Source of the DNA: DATEEG01 sp035525055
Lineage (GTDB): Bacteria; Actinomycetota; Acidimicrobiia; Spongiisociales; ZC4RG35
Reading direction: 5' to 3'
NCBI GenBank assembly: GCA_035525055.1
Contig: DATLEZ010000060.1
Coordinates: 1-41,422 of the forward strand
Length of the DNA: 41,422 bases
The position numbers were made by a program, and so were the translations under genes. The stretch's first letter is position 1. Each line of letters begins with the position of its first letter. The notes below the pieces were generated by a model that was not told the DNA's origin, made no database searches, and saw nothing but the letters and a program-made list of their open reading frames with translations. Of the stretch, positions 7,108 through 14,202 are shown in pieces.

Positions 7108-8232
7108 GTGCCACAGACGATTGGGATCCTCACCGCCGGCGGGGATTCTCCTGGCCTCAACGCTGCCATCCGGGCCGTCGGGAAGGCTGCCAAGAGGGCC
7201 TATGGGATGCACGTCATCGGCTTTCGGGACGGCTTCCGTGGACTCATGCAGAACCGATTTGTTCGCCTCGATGACGAGACCCTTTCGGGCATCCTGACCA
7301 AGGGCGGAACGATTCTTGGCACCAGCCGGGAGAAGGTTCAGAAGATGGACGTTGGCAACGGCAAGCCAATGGACATGCGGCCCATGATCAAGAAGGTGGT
7401 GGAGCAGCATGATCTCGCAGCCCTCGTCTGTCTCGGAGGTGGCGGCACCCACAAGAACGCCCTCCGCCTTCTCGAGGCCGGCCTGCCCGTGATCACCCTC
7501 CCCAAGACGATCGACAACGACGTCTGGGGCACCGACATCTCCTTCGGATTCGATACCGCCCTCGGTATCGCCACCGAGGCAGTCGACCGCCTTCACTCGA
7601 CGGCACACTCCCATCACCGGATCATGGTGGTTGAAGTCATGGGTCACAACGCCGGCTGGCTCGCTCTCGGGGCCGGTCTGGCCGGGGGAGCCGATGTCGT
7701 CCTCACCCCCGAGATCCCCTACGAAGTGGAATCGGTCGCCGAGTCGATTCTCCAACGCAAAGCCGGAGGCAGCTCGTTCTCGATTGTCGTCGTCTCGGAG
7801 GGTGCGATGTCGAGCGCCGAAAAGGCCGAACACGATCGCCTCCGCCTGGCAGTCGACGAAGCCAACAACGATCAAGACGAGGACGCCGCCAGGACCGTCT
7901 TCGCCAAGTTCGAAGAGGCCCGGAGCCGCTCGACTGAAGAGATGGCAGAACGGCTGGAGGGACTCACCGGACTCGAGGCGAGAGTGACGATCCTCGGACA
8001 CGTCCAACGCGGTGGAACTCCATCCCCGAGCGACCGGGTACTCGCCACCCGTCTTGGAACGGCCTGCGCCGACGCCATCGCTGCCGGTGAACTCGGGACG
8101 ATGATCGCGGCCCGAGGCGAAGGCGCCGAGCCGGTTCCTCTAAAAGATGTTGCAGGCAAGCGCAAGACCGTGCCCCCCGGGCACCCCTGGCTCGCATCGG
8201 CTCGCAGTCTGGGCGTCAACCTAGGCGACTGA
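7108..8232 (+). CDS. pfkA: 6-phosphofructokinase (ATP- or PPi-dependent, group III-like)
   Basis: The 374-residue enzyme phosphorylates fructose 6-phosphate in glycolysis. It shows QTIGILTAGGDSPGLNAAIR at the N-terminus, LPKTIDNDVWGTD (Lys133, catalytic Asp136) and FGFDTALGIATEAVDR. VEVMGHNAGWLALGAGLAGGAD and the C-terminal LGHVQRGGTPSPSDR follow. The phosphoryl-donor loop, GGDGS in the E. coli enzyme, reads GGGGT here (residues 110-114), and the Lys in PKTIDND is typical of PPi or mixed-substrate enzymes, so the donor is uncertain. I prefer the GTG at 7108: a TACCAT box ends 7 nt before it and homology starts there. The ATG at 7099 is the alternative. Heptamer array 2 begins just after the stop. 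Confidence 0.94.
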   Translation: MPQTIGILTAGGDSPGLNAAIRAVGKAAKRAYGMHVIGFRDGFRGLMQNRFVRLDDETLSGILTKGGTILGTSREKVQKMDVGNGKPMDMRPMIKKVVEQHDLAALVCLGGGGTHKNALRLLEAGLPVITLPKTIDNDVWGTDISFGFDTALGIATEAVDRLHSTAHSHHRIMVVEVMGHNAGWLALGAGLAGGADVVLTPEIPYEVESVAESILQRKAGGSSFSIVVVSEGAMSSAEKAEHDRLRLAVDEANNDQDEDAARTVFAKFEEARSRSTEEMAERLEGLTGLEARVTILGHVQRGGTPSPSDRVLATRLGTACADAIAAGELGTMIAARGEGAEPVPLKDVAGKRKTVPPGHPWLASARSLGVNLGD

Positions 8233-8240
8233 TCCTAATC

Positions 8241-8282
8241 AGTAGGCAGTAGGCAGTCTTGGATGCTTACTGCCTACTGATT
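8241..8282. repeat. Heptamer-period fold-back repeat array 2
   Basis: Six 7-base steps run in one phase from 8241. AGTAGGC occurs twice, followed by AGTCTTG and GATGCTT, then ACTGCCT and ACTGATT. The outer parts are a perfect 13-bp inverted repeat: ATCAGTAGGCAGT at 8238-8250 and its complement at 8269-8281. It starts 8 nt after the phosphofructokinase stop, so it could serve as a terminator hairpin (no T-run). Confidence 0.8.
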
Positions 8283-8286
8283 CATA

Positions 8287-8325
8287 TTCAACTCACTTGA
8301 CCCATTCAACTGATTTGAATATGAT
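8287..8325 (+). promoter_or_regulatory. Promoter with two tandem operators for the regulator/MFS operon
   Basis: TTGACC (8297-8302) and TATGAT (8320-8325) are separated by exactly 17 bp, a near-consensus sigma-70-type promoter. The -10 box ends 8 nt before the ATG at 8334, so the transcript should be leaderless or nearly so. Two copies of the imperfect palindrome TTCAACT-N3-TTGA lie 18 bp apart (8287-8300 and 8305-8318). The second fills the spacer and the first overlaps the -35 box. The outer arms CATATTCAA (8283-8291) and TTGAATATG (8315-8323) form a larger inverted repeat. This arrangement fits autorepression by the downstream winged-helix regulator. Confidence 0.75.
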
Positions 8326-8333
8326 CGCTCCCC

Positions 8334-8909
8334 ATGCGCAAAGTCATGCTTTTGAACACCTGGGAGCAGGTCGAGCTTCTGGGGGACGACGGAAGGCTGG
8401 CGATCCTCGAGTTGTGCGTCATGCCTAAGACCGTCAGCCAGATGGCAGAGACGCTCCGGGTGCCGAGAACCCGCCTGTACCACCATGTCAAACGCCTCAC
8501 CGAACACAGCTTGCTCAGTGTGGTCAAGACCAAGCAGGTAGGTCCGGTAATGGAAAGCCACTACCAGACCAGCGCTCGCTCCTACCGGCCGTCGAAGCAG
8601 CTGATCCGCTCGCTGTCGGAGTCCGCCATGGGCTCCGCCTTGCTGACGGTGGTCCTTGGACCTGCCCGAGCCGACTTCGTTCGGTCCCTCGAAAAGGGCG
8701 CCTTCAGCCTTATGGAGACGTCCGGCAAAAGGCGCGTTCTGATCGCGCGCGGTCTCATGGATCTGACTCCCGATGAGTTGGACGAAGTCATCAACGAAGT
8801 AGAAGCAATCCTCGGCCGATACGACACCGATCCCACGATCGAGCGGCCGGGCACGATTCCCGTGGCCACGGTGAGCCTCATCCACCCCCGCTGGGACCGC
8901 ACCAAATGA
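8334..8909 (+). CDS. ArsR-like winged-helix transcriptional regulator
   Basis: The 191-residue protein has an N-terminal winged helix (about 12-75). DGRLAILELC is helix 1, KTVSQMAETLRVPRTRLYHHVKRL the helix-turn-helix, and HSLLSVVKTKQVGPVMESHYQ the wing. This is the ArsR/HTH_20 arrangement for proteins that sense small molecules. A C-terminal domain of about 110 residues, mostly helical, has no motif I recognise and probably binds the effector. No metal-binding Cys cluster of classical ArsR sensors is visible. The stop overlaps the MFS gene start by 4 nt (ATGA), so regulator and transporter form one unit, and its own promoter carries two tandem palindromes. The likely job is repression of an efflux pump until its substrate appears; the ligand is unknown. 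Confidence 0.83.
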   Translation: MRKVMLLNTWEQVELLGDDGRLAILELCVMPKTVSQMAETLRVPRTRLYHHVKRLTEHSLLSVVKTKQVGPVMESHYQTSARSYRPSKQLIRSLSESAMGSALLTVVLGPARADFVRSLEKGAFSLMETSGKRRVLIARGLMDLTPDELDEVINEVEAILGRYDTDPTIERPGTIPVATVSLIHPRWDRTK

Positions 8910-10126
8910 AGCGCCTGCTCGCCATCGCCAACTTTCGAAAGCTATGGCTTTCCCATGTCATTTCGAGCTTTGGTGACGCTCTCACCAACCTTGCCCTGCT
9001 GCTAACCGCCCAGAGGCTTACGGGATCGACGGCCGCGGTCGCCACCACGGCCGTCGCCGTCGCTCTTCCCCAACTCCTATTCGGGTTGTTCGCCGGAGTG
9101 CTGGTCGATCGCTGGGATCGCAAGCGCGTGATGATCGCCTCCGACCTTGCCAGGGCACTCCTGGTTCTCGGATTCCTGGCCGTCAGCTCGCCCGATCGCA
9201 TGTGGCTTCTCTATGTCGTCGCCTTCGTCCAGGCTTCGATCGGCACGCTCGACAATCCAGCCCGGTCGTCGGTGGTTCCCCAGATCGTCGGTACGGACAA
9301 TCTCCTCGCTGCCAACTCGTTCTTCCAGAGCACGATGATCATCGTCGGCGTTGCCGGGACCGCCACGGCGGGCCTCATCGCCGGTGTTTTCGATACCCTG
9401 GCTCCGGCGTTTCTTCTGGACGCAGCGTCATTCGCAGTATCGGCCGCCCTAGTGTCGCGAATTGCCATTGCAGGTCGACCCGACCGGTCCCCTGGCGAGA
9501 GTCAGGTGAGCGGCATGTGGAGCGAGCTCAAGGAAGGCATCCGCTTGATCACGTCGTCGCCGATGTTGAGAACGGTTGTGATCACGGCCGGCGTGGTGAT
9601 GCTCGGGCTTGGAGCCGTCAACGTACTGCTGGTTCCGTTCATCGTCGACGAGTTGGCCGTACCCGAGACCTGGTTCGGTCTGCTCGAGGCGGCTCAGGTG
9701 ACGTCGATGGTGTTGGCGGGCGGACTAGTGGCGGCAGCCGCCCAGCGCATTCGCCCGGGACGCCTGCTGGTCGTAGGGCTGACCGGCGTTGCGGTCGTGG
9801 TGGCGGCGATGAGCCTTGCCCAAAGTGTCTGGCATCTAGTCGGACTGCTCTTTGCAGTCGGCTGGTTCGTGACCCCGACCCAGGCAGCCATCTCGACCAT
9901 CATCCAGACCGAAGTGCCGCTGGAGGCACTAGGTCGGGTGAGTTCGAGTTTGGGCACGATCGCGACAACTGCCCAGGTGGCATCGATGGCGATGGCCGGC
10001 GTGGCCGCGGCGGTATTCGGCCTTCGCAGCGTGTTCGTGGTGGCAGGACTCATAGTCCTGATGGCCGCTGCCCTGAGCCTGGTGGTCCAGCGGTCCGGTT
10101 CGCCGTCGCCGGTAGGAGCTCCATAA
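8906..10126 (+). CDS. MFS transporter, probable drug/solute exporter
   Basis: The 406-residue protein has about twelve hydrophobic segments. It begins MKRLLAIANFRKLWLSHVIS, typical of the MFS_3/enterobactin-exporter-like group (N-terminal FR.LWL...ISSFGD). The loop 2-3 signature GVLVDRWDRKRVM (near residue 62) and the second-half segments also fit. VQASIGTLDNPARSSVVPQIV matches the conserved A...L..PA..A..P.LV region of this family. It should export a hydrophobic compound using the proton gradient. It overlaps the regulator gene by 4 nt and shares its promoter. The substrate cannot be inferred. A 50-bp palindromic element follows 2 nt after the stop. Confidence 0.88.
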   Translation: MKRLLAIANFRKLWLSHVISSFGDALTNLALLLTAQRLTGSTAAVATTAVAVALPQLLFGLFAGVLVDRWDRKRVMIASDLARALLVLGFLAVSSPDRMWLLYVVAFVQASIGTLDNPARSSVVPQIVGTDNLLAANSFFQSTMIIVGVAGTATAGLIAGVFDTLAPAFLLDAASFAVSAALVSRIAIAGRPDRSPGESQVSGMWSELKEGIRLITSSPMLRTVVITAGVVMLGLGAVNVLLVPFIVDELAVPETWFGLLEAAQVTSMVLAGGLVAAAAQRIRPGRLLVVGLTGVAVVVAAMSLAQSVWHLVGLLFAVGWFVTPTQAAISTIIQTEVPLEALGRVSSSLGTIATTAQVASMAMAGVAAAVFGLRSVFVVAGLIVLMAAALSLVVQRSGSPSPVGAP

Positions 10127-10128
10127 GT

Positions 10129-10178
10129 GTTTTGGCGCGGAACATCGACACCAGGGGAGCAGAACTACGCGCCAAAAC
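10129..10178. repeat. 50-bp palindromic element, copy 1
   Basis: The ends are GTTTTGGCGCG (10129-10139) and its exact complement (10168-10178). Its reverse complement matches the 50-bp element at 25524-25573 at 44 of 50 positions with no gap. It lies between the convergent MFS and ABC ATPase genes, where it may also act as a bidirectional terminator. Confidence 0.85.
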
Positions 10179-10187
10179 CTCGGACTT

Positions 10188-10943
10188 CTACAGACGACCG
10201 GCTTGGATGATTCGGCCGAGGAACTCTTGCGTCTCGGGTCGTTCTGGATCACCCAGGACAATCTGGGGCGGGCCCTGCTCCCACACGGTTCCACCGTGGA
10301 GGAATGCAACGCGGTCGGCGGTGTTGCGGGCGAAGCCCATTTCGTGAGTCGCAATCAACATGGTCATACCCTGACCTTTGAGTTCCCGGATGCATTCGAG
10401 TACCTCGCCCACCAGCACCGGGTCGAGGGCCGAGGTCACCTCGTCGAGGAGCATCAACTCCGGTTGCATGGCCAGGGAACGAATGATGGCGACCCGCTGC
10501 TGCTGGCCGCCGGAGAGGCGATCCGGATAGTCCTTGACCTTGTCGAGGAGGTCAAAGCGCCCGAGCAGTTCCACCGCCCGGCCTTCGGCGGCGGTCCGAT
10601 CGAGCTTCAACACCTTGCGAGGGGCAAGAGTGATGTTGTCGAGGATCGTGAGATGCGGAAACAGATTGAAGGACTGGAAGACGATGCCCATCCGCGACCG
10701 CACCTGGTTGGCGTCGACCTCGGGGCCGGTGATCGCCTGATCATCGAGGAAGATCTCGCCCCGGTCGATTGGCACCAGAAGGTTGACTGCTTTGAGCAAA
10801 GTCGACTTCCCCGACCCCGAGGCGCCGATGAGACAAACCACCTCGTGGGCTTGCAACTCGAGGTTCACGTCGGCGAGCACCGTGAGGTCACCGAACGTTT
10901 TGGAGAGGCCGACTATCCGGAGGCGGCTGGGCGACTCGGTCAT
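10188..10943 (-). CDS. Polar amino-acid ABC transporter, ATP-binding protein
   Basis: The 251-residue ATPase belongs to the GlnQ/HisP group. Walker A is GASGSGKST (40-48), the Q-loop lies in GIVFQSFNLFPHLT, the signature is LSGGQQQR (143-150), Walker B is LMLLDE (163-168) and the switch His is His200 in ATHEMGF. The usual DEPTSALDP reads DEVTSALDP here, a conservative oddity. It powers import of a polar amino acid or similar solute at the cytoplasmic face. Its start overlaps the permease stop by 4 nt, and the three transporter genes form one minus-strand operon: binding protein, permease, ATPase. Confidence 0.95.
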   Translation of the reverse strand: MTESPSRLRIVGLSKTFGDLTVLADVNLELQAHEVVCLIGASGSGKSTLLKAVNLLVPIDRGEIFLDDQAITGPEVDANQVRSRMGIVFQSFNLFPHLTILDNITLAPRKVLKLDRTAAEGRAVELLGRFDLLDKVKDYPDRLSGGQQQRVAIIRSLAMQPELMLLDEVTSALDPVLVGEVLECIRELKGQGMTMLIATHEMGFARNTADRVAFLHGGTVWEQGPPQIVLGDPERPETQEFLGRIIQAGRL

Positions 10944-11719
10944 GAGCTCATGGCCTGTCGCCGTCGGCGGACCCGCTGGCCATACCAGTCGGTGAAACGC
11001 GCAACCGGGATGCTGACGAGCAGAAACAGGAGAGTGGCGGCGATGTAACCGGTGTAGTTGAAGGTCCGGGCGTTATAGATCTGCGCTTCCCTCACACCTT
11101 CCCGGACCCCGAGGACGAACACCAGGGCCACATCCTTCTGGAGGCTCACAAAGCTGCTGAGCAGCGCCGGGACCACGTTTCGTATTGCCTGTGGCACCAG
11201 CACGTGTCGAAGAGCCTGAACCTGAGTCAGGCCGAGCGATTGAGCGGACATTCGCTGGCTCTCATGGACGGATTCGATGCCGGCTCGATAGATCTCGGCG
11301 GTGTAAGCGGTGTAGCTGATGACGAGGGCCGTGACGCCCCAGAACAAAGCGGATCGGGGAACTCCCGGAATGTCAAGGGCAGGGATCCCGAAGCCAAGGA
11401 CCAGGATCATCAACAGCAACGGGATTCCTCGAACCAGATCCACGTAGACAACCGCCAGGGCTCGGATTGGGAAGAAGACGGGACCTCGCAGTGACCTCGC
11501 CGCCGCCACGACAAGGGCGGCGGCCAGTATCAGCACCTCTGCCACGGCGAACATCTGCACGTCGAGCCAGAAGCCGCTCAATACGGCCGGCCAGACCTCC
11601 TGGAAATGACGAGCACTGAAGAATTGCTCTCGAACCCGCGGCCACGTTTCCGACGAGAGAACGGCCCAGATCGCGACGCTTACGAAGACGACCGTCGAAA
11701 GCGTGGAGATCAGGACCAC
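10940..11719 (-). CDS. Polar amino-acid ABC transporter, permease
   Basis: The 259-residue membrane protein belongs to the HisM/GlnP family. Several membrane spans are visible: VVFVSVAIWAVL, FAVAEVLILAAALVVAA, ALVISYTAYTAEIYRAGIESV and a C-terminal ATLLFLLVSIPVARF. The EAA loop, which docks the ATPase, is QRMSAQSLGLTQVQALRHVLVPQAI with the conserved G and P. I start at the GTG at 11719, preceded by AAGGAAGGGG. The frame stays open upstream, but that stretch is a perfect hairpin and encodes no membrane segment. The ribosome-binding site is partly inside the hairpin, suggesting lower translation than the binding protein. Confidence 0.92.
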   Translation of the reverse strand: MVLISTLSTVVFVSVAIWAVLSSETWPRVREQFFSARHFQEVWPAVLSGFWLDVQMFAVAEVLILAAALVVAAARSLRGPVFFPIRALAVVYVDLVRGIPLLLMILVLGFGIPALDIPGVPRSALFWGVTALVISYTAYTAEIYRAGIESVHESQRMSAQSLGLTQVQALRHVLVPQAIRNVVPALLSSFVSLQKDVALVFVLGVREGVREAQIYNARTFNYTGYIAATLLFLLVSIPVARFTDWYGQRVRRRRQAMSS

Positions 11720-11727
11720 CCGTGCCC

Positions 11728-11761
11728 CTTCCTTCCTGGCGTTTCGCCGCCAGGAAGGAAG
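11728..11761 (-). promoter_or_regulatory. Intra-operon hairpin before the permease ribosome-binding site
   Basis: CTTCCTTCCTGGCG and CGCCAGGAAGGAAG form a perfect 14-bp stem with a 6-nt loop, between the binding-protein stop and the permease start. In the mRNA the 3' arm ends in AAGGAAG, directly before GGGG and the GTG start, so the purine-rich Shine-Dalgarno region is partly paired. It may protect the binding-protein message or limit permease translation. Confidence 0.7.
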
Positions 11762-11789
11762 AAGGCCGGTTGGCCGATCGGATATCAAG

Positions 11790-12650
11790 TCAGCGCGTGA
11801 TCGTCTTGATCTCGCCCTCCGAGGCCAACCACTGCTCGGCCAGGGCAGCAAGCGTCCCGTCGGCCTCGAGCGCCTCGAGGGCTCCGTTGACGCAGGCGAC
11901 CAGCGGGCTTCCGTCGGCGAAGAGCAACCCGAACCTGTCGGCCTGGGCCTCGGATGCCTCCAACACTCCGACGATGGTCGTGTCAGGCATCTCCACAGCC
12001 GTTATGAAATAGGCCGTGGGGAGGTCGAAGACCAGAGCGTCCACTTGACCGGCGTCCAACGCCGACTTGGCATCGGAGTTGGTGTCGTAGGCCGGCGGCG
12101 CTGTGTCAGGTTGGATCACCTCTTCGATGTAGTCGAGGCTGGTGGTTCCGATCTGAGCACCGAGGGTGAACCCCTTGAGGTCGGCCACGGTGTTGGCCGC
12201 GGCTACCGGCGAATCGGCAAACGCCACCAGGGCCTGGTCGGTGACGTAATAGGGGACGCTGAAGTCCACCACTTCGTCGCGCGCGTCGGTGATCGAGTAC
12301 TGCTGGAGGTTGAAGTCGAAGTCCTTCGGTCCGGGGGCGACCGCCTCGTCGAAGCCAGTCCGAATCCACGTGACCTGCTCGGCGGTGAACCCGAGCTGAG
12401 TTGCCACGGCATAAGCGACGGCAGCCTCAAAGCCCTCCTGATTGGTGGGATCGTCATCCATCACCCATGGCGGGAAAGCCGGCTCTCCGGTGGCAACGGT
12501 CAGCACTCCGGGTTGGACCAACTCCAGTTCGTCGACTCCGCATCCTGCCCCATCCGCGGTGGTGGTATCGGTGCTGTCGCCACCACAGGCAGCGACTATC
12601 AAAACCATCACGACGAACCCGACAGGTCCCAACAAACGCGTTCTTTGCAT
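11790..12650 (-). CDS. Polar amino-acid ABC transporter, substrate-binding lipoprotein
   Basis: The 286-residue protein has a lipoprotein signal: MQRTRLLG, a hydrophobic stretch and the lipobox VAAC with Cys22. The mature part is a periplasmic-binding-protein type 2 domain (SBP_bac_3): LTVATGEPAFPPWVM, GFEAAVAYAVATQLGF, PGPKDFDFNLQQYSITDAR and VDFSVPYYVTDQALV. It delivers a polar amino acid to the permease/ATPase encoded next. The conserved Arg (motif SITDxR) and an Asp in the D-A-L-V-F-D-L region, usual for binding amino-acid groups, are present. I chose the ATG at 12650: AGGAGG lies 8 nt upstream, whereas the ATG at 12656 would be only 2 nt away. The gene is divergent from purF. Confidence 0.93.
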   Translation of the reverse strand: MQRTRLLGPVGFVVMVLIVAACGGDSTDTTTADGAGCGVDELELVQPGVLTVATGEPAFPPWVMDDDPTNQEGFEAAVAYAVATQLGFTAEQVTWIRTGFDEAVAPGPKDFDFNLQQYSITDARDEVVDFSVPYYVTDQALVAFADSPVAAANTVADLKGFTLGAQIGTTSLDYIEEVIQPDTAPPAYDTNSDAKSALDAGQVDALVFDLPTAYFITAVEMPDTTIVGVLEASEAQADRFGLLFADGSPLVACVNGALEALEADGTLAALAEQWLASEGEIKTITR

Positions 12651-12729
12651 TTTCATGACCTCCTGAGGGCCGGAATCGTAATGGCCCCGCCACCTCATGG
12701 CCTGGACGAAAGGAGGGTGACGACACCGG

Positions 12730-12741
12730 TACCATGACCAG
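12730..12741 (+). promoter_or_regulatory. Candidate leaderless -10 element of purF
   Basis: TACCAT at 12730-12735 lies exactly 6 nt before the GTG start of purF, the spacing expected if transcription begins at the start codon. No convincing -35 box is present and no Shine-Dalgarno sequence sits at a usable distance. The same TACCAT box precedes the phosphofructokinase GTG. Confidence 0.45.
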
Positions 12742-14196
12742 GTGAGCGGTCTCCCCCATACAGTCGATGTGGCCCGGCCCGGTGAAGCCTGCGGCGTCTT
12801 TGGTATCTATGCGCCGGGGCAAAGGGTTTCCCAGCTCATCTACTTCGGTCTTTTCGCCCTGCAGCATCGGGGTCAGGAGTCGGCCGGCATGGCCACCTCC
12901 GATGGTGAAACCGTCACCGTCTTCAAGGACATGGGCCTGGTTGCCCGGGTCTTCGACGAGCGTTCGCTGGCGGGCCTCGATGGTCACATCGGCATTGGAC
13001 ACACTCGGTACTCGACCACCGGTTCCAACTGCTGGGAGAACGCCCAGCCGGTTCATCGTCAGATCGGTACCACCTCGATCGTCCTCGCCCACAACGGGAA
13101 TCTGACCAATGCGGTCGACCTGGCGGGCGTTCATGGCCACACCCGGGGCACCACCGATTCCGAGTTGATGATTGAGGCCATCGCCCGGGCGGTAGAGGAC
13201 GACCGTTCCGATGAGAAGGGCCTGGAAAGGGCTTTAGTCGATGTCCTGCCCTCGTTCGAAGGAGCCTTCTCGCTTGCGCTGATGGATCAAGGGAGGCTGA
13301 TCGGAATCCGCGACCCCAACGGGTTCCGACCGCTTTGCATCGGGCGCCTGGCCGACAACGGCTGGGTGATTTCGTCGGAGTCGGCCGGACTCGACATCCT
13401 CGGCGCCCGCTTCGTCAGGGAGATCGCGCCCGGCGAGATGGTGATCATCGACGCCACCGGACTGCGATCGGTCTTTCCGTTCAAGTCGACCGACCCCAAG
13501 CTCTGCATTTTCGAGTTCGTCTACTTTGCCCGGCCCGATTCCCAGCTCTACGGGCAGAACATCCACGCCGCCCGTCACGAAATGGGCCGGCGACTCGCCA
13601 CCGAGCATCCAATCGAAGCGGACGTCGTAGTGCCCGTCCCGGAGTCCGGCATTCCCGCGGCCCAGGGGTTCGCACTCGAGTCTGGGATTCCCTACACCGA
13701 TGGCCTCGTCAAGAACCGCTACGTCGGCCGGACCTTCATTGAGCCGAGCCAGTTGATGCGCGACCGGGGAGTCCGACTCAAGCTCAACCCGATCGCGTCG
13801 ACCATCAAGGGACGGCGAATTGTGCTGATCGACGATTCGATAGTGCGCGGTTCGACGACCCGCCAGCTTGTGCAACTCGTCCGTGAGTGCGGTGCCGCCG
13901 AGGTGCACCTCCGCATCTCCTCACCCCCGTACCGCTGGCCTTGCTACTACGGGATGGACACGTCCGACCGCTCCACCCTGATCGCGGCACAGATGGAGGT
14001 CGACGAGATTCGTCAACACGTCGGGGCTGACTCCCTCGGTTATCTGTCGTTGGCCGGTCTGCGTTCGGCGACCGGAGTCGAAGACGGGGGTTTCTGCAAC
14101 GCCTGCCTGTCGGGCGAGTACCCGACCGATATCAGCGGCGCCGCCGGCAAGAACTCTCTCGAAAAGGCCGAAGCCCTCAACACCCCGGGCGGGTGA
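12742..14196 (+). CDS. purF: Amidophosphoribosyltransferase (glutamine PRPP amidotransferase)
   Basis: This enzyme makes phosphoribosylamine from PRPP and glutamine, the first committed step of purine synthesis. The 484-residue precursor has a short propeptide ending before Cys17 (GEACGVFGIYAPG), which would become the N-terminal nucleophile. ALQHRGQESAGM, GIGHTRYSTTG and LAHNGNLTNA belong to the glutaminase half. VVPVPESGIPAAQGFA and the PRPP loop VLIDDSIVRGSTTRQLV belong to the transferase half. Cys residues in KLCIFEFVYFARPDS, RWPCYYGMDT and FCNACLSG match the four ligands of the Bacillus-type [4Fe-4S] cluster, so this should be the oxygen-sensitive class. purM follows 6 nt later. The GTG start has no clear ribosome-binding site. 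Confidence 0.97.
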   Translation: MSGLPHTVDVARPGEACGVFGIYAPGQRVSQLIYFGLFALQHRGQESAGMATSDGETVTVFKDMGLVARVFDERSLAGLDGHIGIGHTRYSTTGSNCWENAQPVHRQIGTTSIVLAHNGNLTNAVDLAGVHGHTRGTTDSELMIEAIARAVEDDRSDEKGLERALVDVLPSFEGAFSLALMDQGRLIGIRDPNGFRPLCIGRLADNGWVISSESAGLDILGARFVREIAPGEMVIIDATGLRSVFPFKSTDPKLCIFEFVYFARPDSQLYGQNIHAARHEMGRRLATEHPIEADVVVPVPESGIPAAQGFALESGIPYTDGLVKNRYVGRTFIEPSQLMRDRGVRLKLNPIASTIKGRRIVLIDDSIVRGSTTRQLVQLVRECGAAEVHLRISSPPYRWPCYYGMDTSDRSTLIAAQMEVDEIRQHVGADSLGYLSLAGLRSATGVEDGGFCNACLSGEYPTDISGAAGKNSLEKAEALNTPGG

Positions 14197-14202
14197 TCCC
14201 CG

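Noticed and set aside
6622..8007. 461-codon antisense frame across the purL end and phosphofructokinase
   Set aside because: It has no homology character and crosses a repeat element, and both sense genes are certain.
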